Assembly (NCBI GenBank): GCA_963281155.1
Contig: CAUJLY010000006.1
Coordinates: 4,836,001-4,900,000 of the forward strand
DNA from: Rhabditophanes sp. KR3021
Taxonomy: Eukaryota; Nematoda; Chromadorea; Rhabditida; Alloionematidae
Direction: 5' to 3'
DNA length: 64,000 nt
Below, piece by piece: positions 1 through 10,489 of the stretch; positions within the stretch are counted from its first letter, which is position 1; every line of letters begins with the position of its first letter. The position numbers and the translations under genes were made by a program. The notes under the pieces are model-generated. The model searched no databases. It worked only from the letters and a program-made list of their open reading frames with translations, and was not told where the DNA came from.

Positions 1-1241
1 AAAACTTGTGCAGCTTCAGCTCCTTCGGGGAGTATTTTGAACATTTGGTCAATTTCGTACTGTTTCTTTTCCTTTGATACCAGTTTATCACTCCTTACAC
101 CTTGATATAGATTGATTACAGATTGACGATTTCTGGCATTTGACTCAATCAATTCTTTGTTTACATTTCCAATGTCTCTCACGTTTGGAAAACTTCTGTT
201 TTCCGAAATAACATTGGAATTGTCACTAGTTTGTGGAACTAAATGCGCCTGTTCGTTGTTTTCATGGTGTAGTTTTATATTTGGGAATGAAGCTTTTCCA
301 GATAAAACATTTATCTTGTCGTTATGTAAATGTGTAGATGACCTAAATCTTGAAAGACTTGATAAGCTCAAAGACGATAAAATGGATTCGTTAGCAGTGT
401 GAGTTCTTGAAATTTTCCTATTAACCGACAAATGGTTCAACAATAGCAATTCGTTGATTGCATTCATGCGCATTTCTTTTTGATGTTTATTTTCGTCATC
501 AGTAACAACCGCCTCTGCAATTATGTTACACAATTCGACATAATTTGTGACGGGGACGTCGAAGTGGAAGGAGCCTTTGGACAAAGTTTTGCCTAGCTGG
601 CCGATTGAATGATAAGATAAAAATGGTACATGAGGTTGGCCCCATCTCTGGTTAACACCTTCTACGTCTTCTTCGTATTTCATCCAACGAGCTGTTTCCT
701 CCCAATAACCACGTCCAGGAAGATCAGATCGATCTTTCAACTCAAATAGTTCAACCAATACTTCCTTGACACTTATTTCAGGATTGACATCATGATAAAA
801 GAAGCTTGGATCTTGTAGTTTTACTTGATCCGAAGCAATGGACAATGTTGATTGGGAAGCTATTGTTGGTAAATCAAGATTAGTAGGTGTTTGTTCTTCT
901 GCCAGTTTATTAAACTCTTCCTTAGTTAGATCATTTTGATTACTTTCAATATGTGTGTCCTCCTCTATCGCAACGTTCCCACCGCTCCCATTTCTCATCT
1001 TGCTGGGTAATAACAAAGATGCTTCTCCATCACCTACAAGTGTTTTGATTAGATAAAAATTTTACTACCACTTACCAAATCCTAATTTAAATGTCACATG
1101 AGGAGAACCATTACTTGTAATGGTAGCTGATCGTTTTTTGGATTTTCCTAGAATGGAATGAGAAGTATCGCCAGTTTCCATTGAATCTCTACTTCCTTCT
1201 GGATTTAAAGAAGGGCTAGAGGTAACCCCCTTAATGCTCAT
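1..1241 (-). CDS. SLC4 bicarbonate transporter, N-terminal part (partial)
   Basis: Two exons are visible: 1076-1241 with the start codon at 1241, and 1-1033, which runs off the window; the intron is 42 nt. About 399 residues can be read and all belong to the cytoplasmic N-terminal domain. Family hallmarks are LLLPSKMRNGSGG early on, then GYWEETARWMKYEEDV followed by RWGQPHVPFLSYHS, and at the window edge ILPEGAEAAQVL, matching the region just before the first membrane segment in the family. Known members exchange or cotransport bicarbonate with chloride or sodium across the plasma membrane (abts genes in C. elegans). Which abts gene this is cannot be told, because the membrane domain lies outside. 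A TTTTAG acceptor about 35 nt upstream of the ATG suggests trans-splicing. Confidence 0.88.
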
Positions 1242-4200
1242 GGTCAACGTTTTAGTCTAAGTGACCAACAATCTAAAATTGATGAGCGAAATAATAGTTA
1301 TAATCTTGATATCTTGCAGTAGGATCGAATAATATTACAAAATATGTTAGTAGAGGTAAATGGGATGTAAATAGGACTTAAATTGATAGTAATAAATATA
1401 AGATGCTTTGATGACATATAAAAAATGGGATTTGTATTTTATTTAGCATTCGTAGTGCGTAAGTAACAAAAAAATTAATGTCTTATTAATGATGACTTGG
1501 TTGTGTGTGGTAGAGTCATAATTACAGCTATAAGTTTTAATATCATCCAGTATACAAAGGACACAAAATGGAAAGTTCAAGGCGTAAGTATGTTTTTAGC
1601 TTTTTATATTTTAGAACGGATAGAACGATGATCACGATTTAAAATATGTTTCCTAAAAACCAAACGAAGACTGAATTTGCGTATTTTGAAACAGATATAT
1701 ATGCAATTGGTTTATATTTTTAAAAATATGCCCAGTATAGTGAGACTGTAATTGCATATTTTGAGAACATATATTTTTTACCTTTACTAAGATTTAAAAT
1801 CTCTGTATGTATTTTTTAAAGATTTTGATCACTACTTTTAAAATAACAATTGACGATACAAGTAATGATGAGAAAAATGATGTTTATTAATAACAACAAT
1901 GTTTGCTTTAACCATGGAAATTGAACTAATGCTGATGGGCCAGATTGAAATGATCTCAAATTTTTAGTAGTATCAATCTATTTTATATAAACAAATGATA
2001 CAAAACAACGATTGTTATGAGAAAATGAATAAGTAATATAAGAATGGTGTTTCTAAAACTGTGGTAATCGCGCATCCGAATTTTGTTTTATATAACCATC
2101 TAATAACAATTAAAGATTTTACTATAATTAAGCGCATTATCTTATTTTGCTTTGTACTTAATATCATCATAAATATTATCACATAAAAATATATAAAAAG
2201 CAAAGTCTCTGAATCAAAAATTTAATGAAGATACTTAAAATAAAAGTGATTGTTACAAATTAGTGAAAAAAACTCCCCTTTGAAGTGATACCATGTTGAC
2301 AGCAGATTAATTATGATAAATTGTTGTTGTTCTAAATTTGATTCATAAAGTATCATATGCCACAAAATTAATTATGACATTTCAAAAAGCGATTTATCAA
2401 AAGATCATACAAACCTTTATATGCAGAAGATCAACTTTATATCAAATTTTATAGAATGGTGTCTTCAAACTATGATGTATTGAAAATCGCAGAAGGTAAA
2501 GCACAAAATGTAATTTTGATCAAGAGAATGTTTAAATTTGGTCCTAAGTATTGATATTAAATGGAGTGGAAAAATTAAATGTTCATAAAAAATGTGTAAA
2601 CAAACAATCTTAGAATTAAATGACGGTTCTAATGATTCCTATCTGACACAAAGATACTACTAGATCAAAGGTTGATAGCATTTTTCTGCAAAGTACATGT
2701 TATTAATATCTTTTATTTGCAAATATGGTTTTAAATACCATTAGAATGAGAAACAATTTATTTGTGTATATAAAACTATTTGCAGAAAAGGTTTTGGACC
2801 CTATGCGATTAAAAGTAACCTTTGTAAATACATTTTGATAATATTCATGCTTTTAATGATTATCCCAAATAGTGCGTCTCAACTTTATGCTAATTAGTAT
2901 GATAAAAGAACTTATAATGATAACCATCTAGCAATAATCTTGAAAAAGTCGATTTACGTGTGTTTGCTGGATTTTATTTTAGTGACAACGCTGAAGATAT
3001 CTTGTGAAGCTTTAAACTTTAGAAAATTCTTGTTATATAAAAAATAATTACTTGAAAATTTGTATTTGAGAAACTTGAATCCTTAAGACATTGATCATGG
3101 CAATTAAAATAAACAAAAGATAGTACAATGTATGTCGTCAAATTAAGATAATAAAAGATAAGGATGGTTTTTTAAGTATGTACAACAGTTTTATGAGAAT
3201 AGACATAAAGGGTCTGTTTTGGAGCTATCAGAAATATGTGTTCATAAAATTTGATCCATTATAATCATACATTTATTATGGAAAATTAAATAAAATTTTG
3301 GTAATAACTTTATTTTGGGAGCTATAAAATTTTGGGGAAAATTTTTGAGCAAGATATGCATAGGAGTCCTTGTGGTTGATGATTTTAAGTCAAAAATGTA
3401 ATATTACAAAAGATAAAATCTTTTTTAAGGGCGGATGGTAGTATAACTATTTGTGAAAAGTTATTAATATTTGAAAGGGAAAACGTTATTAACCAGACAT
3501 GTGAACAGTTGCTGTATTCATAATGTTTACGTCTTTTAGAACTATCCTTATAAAAGATATCGCTTCGTTATTAAATGAAATGGGTAATAATTACGACAAA
3601 GGAAAACTAACAAACTTTTTTAACAACTGCCTTTTGACTTACCGCTTTTTTGAAAGATACAAATTTTTAACCCAAAATAAATTGTGGACAAAATTTATTA
3701 TAAAGTAATACAATGAAAGAAAAGTAATTATTTTTGAATCGCGCATTTGTAAAACATTGAACATCAAATAAACAACAGAAATGGTGTAAAGATTGTACAA
3801 TTAAGTGTCATTATTTAATCAAAATATCAAGAGAGGCACAAAAACAAATAGCAGCTGGTAATTCCATTGAAGTCATATAATAACAGTTTTATAAGAGAAT
3901 ATGAATATAATACACTTTTGATCTTTGTAATAACAAAAATATCTCCTCGGCTCTAAAATTAGAATAATTCCAAACAAACTAACTTTTATTTTTTAAATAT
4001 TATGTATTTGATAATCATAAAAATAAATAAAATTCACTTATTTTAAAATGAGTTATTTCTGGATTTGGTAACTTCAAATTGACCTTCATTAGAATGTTTA
4101 TTTAGTAAATCAGAAACTTGAGAATTAATTATAAACATGATTATATGGCATACATTACAAAATATGAAATGCTATTTTCATTTTTAGCTAACTATGACTA

Positions 4201-4968
4201 ATTTGAAAATCAAATCATGGATGCTTGATACTCATTGAAACAAGATTATTACTTCGTTTTCATTAGTAATATTTAATATACTCCAGCAAAATCCGTAAAC
4301 ATTTTTCGTATACTAAACAAATGTTCTTCAATTTTGAATAGAATATAACCAACTTCTAATTGTTTTTATTACTCCTATGAAAATAATTTTGCTCAATTTG
4401 TTCATTACAATCAAAATAGCTTAGACAACATTTTCCCTAACATCCAATCAACCGTAATAAAAACTGTTTGAAACTACAAGTTATATCATTTTGCATTCAA
4501 GGGAGAGTTTATTCATTTTTGTTATCGAACTATCATTTTATATTCATATTCCTATCATTACTGCGATGGAAAAATGTAGATGGATAGGTAATTTTGCCTG
4601 TAATTAGGACTTAAAATTGTGATTATCAAATGACAGTGTTCTTTTTGTTTTAATTAAACTGCTTAATTATAGCGGTCATAAAATATCGACAACTGTATTT
4701 GAGACTTGTGGTGTTGCCTCGATTTTATAAAATTCGGTTGATTTAAAATTGAACATTAGTTCATTATATGGCATATAGTTTTTAATGTTCGATATATTTT
4801 GTAGATAAAAAATTGATGTCATGTGAAAGTTTGCAATTTTTTAAACAATGAATATCGCCATAAGAGCTATTTTAAAATATAACTCATTTGATTAAAACCG
4901 TTTCTATACTTTGGCAATAAAAACAATTAGTTTAATAGAAACAACTATGCATCTATGATCAAAAAAGT
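1242..4968. other. Intergenic region without a recognisable gene
   Basis: This is AT-rich sequence between the 5' end of the SLC4 gene and the tRNA cluster. No reading frame shows family features. Two short ATG-plus-donor patterns near 1424 and 1568 could not be linked to a sensible second exon. The part next to 1242 presumably holds the SLC4 promoter. Confidence 0.6.
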
Positions 4969-5040
4969 TGCCTATTGCAGGAATCGAACCTACGTCGTCT
5001 CGGCCACAACGAGAAGTACTAACCACTATACTAAATAGGC
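4969..5040 (-). tRNA. tRNA-His (anticodon GUG)
   Basis: The complement folds as a full cloverleaf: a perfect 7-bp acceptor stem (GCCTATT with AATAGGC), a 3-bp D stem, anticodon stem TCTCG/CGAGA and loop TTGTGGC giving anticodon GTG. The T stem is GTAGG/CCTGC with one G-U pair and the T loop is TTCGATT. The discriminator is A. A run of six T follows the 3' end on this strand and should act as the Pol III terminator. Acceptor-stem pairing is intact. Confidence 0.9.
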
Positions 5041-5278
5041 CATTGGCTAAATATCAAAAATATTCTCAAATAATACCCAAATTCTTTAGTATTTAAATAA
5101 AAAAATAATTTTTTGGAGAATAATATCTTTACTATTTATTTTGTCATTACTGAATTATCTCTTACGGTTATTATTTGAAAAAAACGAGGCTCAAAAACTG
5201 ATTTTGAACAATATTCTTCATTTAAAATCGAATTTTGCAAGAATGTGGATTGAGACACCACTGATTAACAAAAACATA

Positions 5279-5350
5279 TGCGTCCGAGGGGAATCGAACC
5301 CCTATCGCGTGCTTGGAAGGCGCGCATGCTGACCATTACACCACGGACGC
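5279..5350 (-). tRNA. tRNA-Gly (anticodon UCC)
   Basis: The complement gives a 7-bp acceptor stem GCGTCCG/CGGACGC, loop CTTCCAA with anticodon TCC, a perfect T stem AGGGG/CCCCT and a standard TTCGATT loop. The anticodon stem CGCGC/GCACG has one C-A mismatch at positions 29:41. The discriminator is A, and five T follow within 10 nt as a Pol III terminator. Confidence 0.9.
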
Positions 5351-5674
5351 CGTTGATTTCAACATATCTTGTTTGCAGTTGAATTACACTAATTTAATAG
5401 GAGCTCGGTTTTTTGGAAATGAATAATAGTGATACTACAATTTTCAAAGTGATAGTTCTGCTTAAACGAAGCATTACCATCGGTTTAAAATTATAAAAAT
5501 GTTTTATTTGCCACTAACAATGATATCACCATAGTTTTAAATGAAAACTTGTCAAGAAAGTGTATTTTGAGAAAAATTTAAAAAGTCTTAAGTAATAGCG
5601 ATATCACTCCCACGTTTTGTGATACGTAGGCCCTGCTAATTTAATATTAAAATGTATATTCCGATCAAAAAATA

Positions 5675-5746
5675 TTCCCATGCCGGGAATCGGACCCGGG
5701 CCGCGTGGGTGAAAGCCACGAATCCTAACCACTAGACCACATGGGA
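5675..5746 (-). tRNA. tRNA-Glu (anticodon UUC)
   Basis: The complement has acceptor stem TCCCATG/CATGGGA, anticodon stem CGTGG/CCACG and loop CTTTCAC with anticodon TTC. The T stem CCGGG/CCCGG is perfect, but the T loop is TCCGATT, so position 55, normally the pseudouridine, is C. The discriminator is A. Six T follow immediately downstream. Confidence 0.88.
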
Positions 5747-5882
5747 GGTGAAAGTAAAATGAGGTTTTTACATTACTAATTAAAATGATTCCTGTTAAAA
5801 TAAGTAGTAAAAGAAACTCACTATTGTTTACCAAAATACACAAAACAACATTACAAAGTTATATAACTAAGAGCAAAAAATT

Positions 5883-5956
5883 GGGCTCAACCGGCAGTCG
5901 AAACCGGGGCCTCTCGCACCCAAAGCGAGAATCATAACCAACTAGACCATTGAGCC
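5883..5956 (-). tRNA. tRNA-Pro (anticodon UGG)
   Basis: The complement has acceptor stem GGCTCAA/TTGAGCC, anticodon stem CTCGC/GCGAG and loop TTTGGGT with anticodon TGG. The T stem CCGGT/GCCGG ends in a U-G pair at 53:61 instead of the almost invariant G-C. The T loop TTCGACT is otherwise normal. The discriminator is C, and a T6 run follows as terminator. Confidence 0.88.
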
Positions 5957-7781
5957 ATGAGTATAATGTATTTCAAACTATGGAACACTCTTGAATTTGA
6001 ATATTTTGATTATTTCACGACCCATCTGGATATCCTTCAAAAAAGATTAAATTGAAATCATTTCTATTATGATATTAACAAACTAAATATGATAAACGAA
6101 TAGACAATAATAAATACTAACAATATCAATTCTTTAGACATTCTGAACAGCCATTTAATGTTCCTTCTGTTCAAATTCATTTTTATAGCGTTCAGCAATT
6201 ACAGATGAATATATCTGACTATTTTACCTTACATATCTTCTTTTTTATGGCTTTAATGAAGCTGTAGTTACACGGCAACAAAACCAATTTACTCTATTCA
6301 GAACTATATATAAAACATGTGAATATATTCATATATTATTCCCAATTAATTAATGCTATTTCAAATAAACTTATCCACACAAATATTTAAGTAAGGGTGG
6401 TTTATCACATACAAATGGTATTAGTAATTGAGTTATGGGTATTCAGCCGAGCAAAATACTTTATTAATTTCATACATTTGGCTAATTATTCTTATTTTAA
6501 CAAGTTTTTTGAATTTTAAGAAATATCCGTATCAAATTATCCTTTAAAGACACATAGATTTCGTTATTAATTTAAAATGAGTATTACTGCAGACATTTTT
6601 AATCCTTGAGAAGTCATTATATTCGTGTTTGAAATGCCTCCCATAATAAGCCAAAAACAATTGGGAGCCTAAATAAGAACTGTCTTCATTTTATATTTAC
6701 AGTAGTTAATGAAATATAATTTGAATCAAACTGACTATTAACATTCAAAAATCTGCTAAATTTATCCAAAGCATGCAGTTACAATGTTTATTTTGTACCA
6801 ATTAAACAAAAAATTAATAAACATTGTAGATTTATCGAAATTTTTCAAAGTATTTATTTTTTCCTTATTAATTTTGTTACCGTTTTGAATATATTTCTTA
6901 TAAAATATCTTTAAGTTCGTGTTTTAAGTATAGTCCTTACCAAACATAATTTTGATTCGTTTCAAGATTATTTAAGAGCGAAAAAAATAACACAATGTTC
7001 AATGCAATCTGAAGAATAAGCACCAGTTTAAATATGTAAATGTCGGTATAAGACTTTCTCAAATTTCTGTTAAACTCAATATATTTAAAACCGTTTATTT
7101 CATATAAAAATGGGAGGTAAACAAGAAGCTGTTGATTCTAAGCATATATCCAAAAACCATCTTTAGGTTTGAACCAATCATAGTGAAACTAATTCAAGCT
7201 CATAGTCTAATGAAAGTAATTGATGTATTCTTAGAAATTATGTAATAAAAATTCATAATAATTTTAAAAAAACATATTATATTTATTATTATAAAAATGG
7301 ATGGATAGAAAAAATAAATGAATTCTCCCATGCAGTTGTTAGAATTTGATTAAAGCATTATAATAAAAATTGATTAAATGCAATTAAAAGTATAAAAACT
7401 ATTAAAATCAATAGAATCATTTTAACGATTAATGCAATAATTTAAAGATTGATACATTAATTTAAAGATTGATACATTAATTTAAAGAATGATTACGATA
7501 TATTGATCAAGAAACGGTAAGTTTATTATTGTCATAATATGTAAAGAATGATTACGATACACTTGTTGGAAAAAGCAGTTAAGAAATACAATTTCTACTT
7601 GATCATATTAAAGTGTTAATAACAACGGTTTAAATAATTTGCTGAAAGGAAAAAATATGACCACTGTAAAGGGTTATGTGAGATTGCGATTATACAAATG
7701 CGAAAAACCAGGAATATAAGGTAATGAAAAAGGTTAAGAAAATACTGCAAAAAAGTAATTTAAATGCAAATGCAATTATGA
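5957..7781. other. Intergenic region with short direct repeats only
   Basis: AT-rich sequence between the tRNA cluster and the 3' end of the orphan gene. Apart from the short direct repeats at 7441-7559 nothing recognisable was seen. Confidence 0.6.
7441..7559. repeat. Short tandem and direct repeats
   Basis: The 20-nt unit tttaaagattgatacattaa occurs twice in tandem (7441-7480), followed by a truncated third copy. The 18-mer taaagaatgattacgata occurs at 7483-7500 and again at 7542-7559. These look like slippage products; no terminal inverted repeats accompany them. Confidence 0.85.
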
Positions 7782-9004
7782 TTATTTTTTAAAAGTAGTT
7801 GGCATTGGCATTTTGTAGTTATAAAGCTCAGGAAGCTTAATGTCTTCTTTTTTAGGTTGAGGAATGTTAGCAATGTTGTCAGAAATTGTGATACTATTTT
7901 TGAATTCACTTGAAAAAGAAAAATGCGAACAATTTTCAAAATGAATTCTGATGTATTCAGCAAGTGTCATTTCGTAGTCAAACATTACTGCAACTTCTTG
8001 TCCAACCTTTGGAAAATGGAAAACCACATTATATCCAAGATTTACAAAACAAGTGAGCATGTAAAAGCCAATATTTAAATGTTCTTGATAGATAAAATCA
8101 GATAATTTGATTTGATTTGTTGTTGAATAATTGGCCATTAAAAGTCCAACTGGAAAGGATCCTTGGGATGTGATCAAACTGAGAGTATCTTTGAAAACGG
8201 CTGGATGAAATTTAATTTTTTCATCGTTGTAATAAATGAGATCGAAAACACGAACCAATTTTGATCGAACTTGTTTGCCAAGAAGAAGTGCATATTTATC
8301 ATTTTGGTTGGGAAAGCTAAGCACAGTCATAAGAAATGTTTTTATAATATTGACGTCAAATTGAATATCGAATCCATTATTCTGAATAGCTTTTTTCCCA
8401 CCTTTGTGACAAAATCCACAAATTCTGAGATTTGAAGAAATTTGCTTTGCTCTTTCATCAGAAAATTTCATTGCCTTAATTTTGTAATTTGTAATATCAA
8501 TGCTTTCAAAAGGAAATCTGGCCATAAGATTGAACTTCTTGATATGCTCAATAATTCTTCTTCTAATACTTTTGATGTCGGTATTAGTTTGAACAATAGA
8601 TGAGCTTTCAATGAGACTAACGTGTGATAAAATCCTAACCATTGTGATATCATTTTCAATTCGAGCTGGTGCCAATGAATTCACTTGCATATACAGAGGA
8701 ATACTATGTAAATGCATTTTTGAAAAACGAAGAAAGTTAATGTAAGATTTGAGGTCTACTCCTTCATCGTCATTTTCAGTCTTACCAGCATTCTTCTGAC
8801 GACACAAATATCGATAATATCCCAACAACTCAGAACTATAAAACGTAAATATAAATTCTAACAAAATGTAGCTTACGAATTATCAGTCTCTACCATTCCG
8901 TCTGTTTCTGATGGTTTTTTTAATCCAGTAATCACTCCATTGACAATTACAAACTTCAAATCTGCATCTACGCAAAGTTGAACCAATTCATCAATTACAA
9001 ACAT
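7782..9004 (-). CDS. Unrecognised 393-residue protein
   Basis: Exons are 8877-9004 (start codon at 9004, MFVIDELVQL) and 7782-8835, joined by a 41-nt GT-AG intron; the coding length of 1182 nt is in frame. I do not recognise the family. The protein has no signal peptide and no clear membrane segment. A central stretch carries CGFCHKGG, too little for a confident zinc finger. The C-terminal third is hydrophobic-patterned (HLNIGFYMLTCFVNLGYN) and the tail is basic and proline-containing. The upstream methionine frame reads through likely 5' leader, so the ATG at 9004, preceded by AAA, is preferred. A TATTATAG acceptor lies about 35 nt upstream. It is probably a real gene, since a long open second exon joins a short first exon in frame. 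Confidence 0.72.
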
Positions 9005-10489
9005 TTTAAACCAATAAAAGTTAAATAACAACAAAAAATCTATAATAGTTACGATTTTCAAGAATGAAACAAATGTATATGATCACGCTACCAATTATGT
9101 ATATATTCATTATGCAGAAATTATTATAATCTTTTAAAAGACAATTGGGATATATGCAATATATAGTTTTGTCTCTAAATGAGGGTCTGTTCAACTATAA
9201 ATGAATAATTTTTATAAAGATGATGTATTGCACAATTGAAATTACGCAAAGACATTACACTTTGCATATATTTCTTCCGAGCTATTACCTCAATAGGGCT
9301 TCCAATTTAAGAAATGCTTCGTAACAATAAAAGAACCGTGAAGAAATTATTAATTATTTGCATGTAATTTTGACACCTTGATATTTACTGCCTAGCACGC
9401 ATAAAAACTAGCTTGATAAATTAAATTTAAAATTCAAAAGAGCCAAAATTATTTTATTTGCGTTGGAACGTATAAAGCAATAACATATTAAATAGTTTAT
9501 ATAGATTATATACATGAACTAGATATGTTATACTGGATATGTTAACCCATACCATTTGTAATGGAAACAATACACATTTAACTTTGCATAAATCAAAACA
9601 CATATCTAACATAGTTGCGTATAAAGACTTTTTAAAAATGATTTGTGTTAAGCAAAACAAAAATAAATTGGAAGATAAGTCAACTAATACTTATATGAAT
9701 TTTTCAACTTCACAGACAAACAATAGTTTAATTAAAAGTGAAAAAGTAGCAGCATATTACTAAACATGAAACATCCCTTTTTTATAAGATAAGATATTTG
9801 CTATGTTTATATTGCTTTACATTAAAGCAAATGAATGTCAATGTTTACATAAACAACAAAGATCAAAGCTGAATAAAAGAATCAGTACAAACAAAATGTG
9901 ACCTGTATAAAAAGTATCTATTCATGAATAAAAAGTTTAAGATATTGTTAAGATAAGAAGATCTTTGTTTAAATAAAGAGGCAACAGCTGATGACAAGAC
10001 GTTTCTATTTACAATATCTGCATATACTTTTGTATATTTTGTTGTGCTATACAGGATGTTGTTGCAAAAATTAAAACCGATGTTATGAATAGACGAGTGG
10101 AAACTTTGATTTTACACAAAATAATAACAATACAATATTTTTAAGAAATAACAAACTTTACTTTTGTTATTTATTAATTAATACTGAAATAATATTATCC
10201 AAAAGAATACTTAATGCTCAATAAAATCCTACATGCTGATCAAAGAAAACATTGTTAAAAAGCTTTTCAAAAAACTTATTAATTTGAACTTGATAAGGAC
10301 ATGTTTGTGTGCATACATTTTCTTAGATAAATACCTTTTTATTATTGTGGTGATAATGTCAAAGGTGATAAGAACATCATAAATAAGCAGTTCAATAACT
10401 TAAATGGATCATTATAATAATAAAACGGAAAATAATATTTTCTCGTTATTTGCAGGCATAATATATACTACTTTTTTAGAAATAATTCA
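9005..10489. other. Intergenic region between divergent genes
   Basis: It separates the 5' ends of the orphan gene and the esterase-like gene, so both promoters should lie here. Overlapping 60-75-codon open frames on both strands near 9454-9763 look like chance in AT-rich DNA. A TTTTTTAG acceptor lies about 10 nt before the esterase-like start codon. Confidence 0.6.

Noticed and set aside
1561..1590. ATG followed by five codons and a GTAAGTATG donor
   Set aside because: No downstream acceptor gives a sensible protein; the only short join stops after ten codons.
5141..5843. Open frames of 63 and 79 codons across the tRNA cluster
   Set aside because: They run through tRNA-Gly and tRNA-Glu and are explained by those genes.
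9454..9763. Overlapping open frames on both strands
   Set aside because: Low-complexity AT-rich sequence, no splice context or family features.
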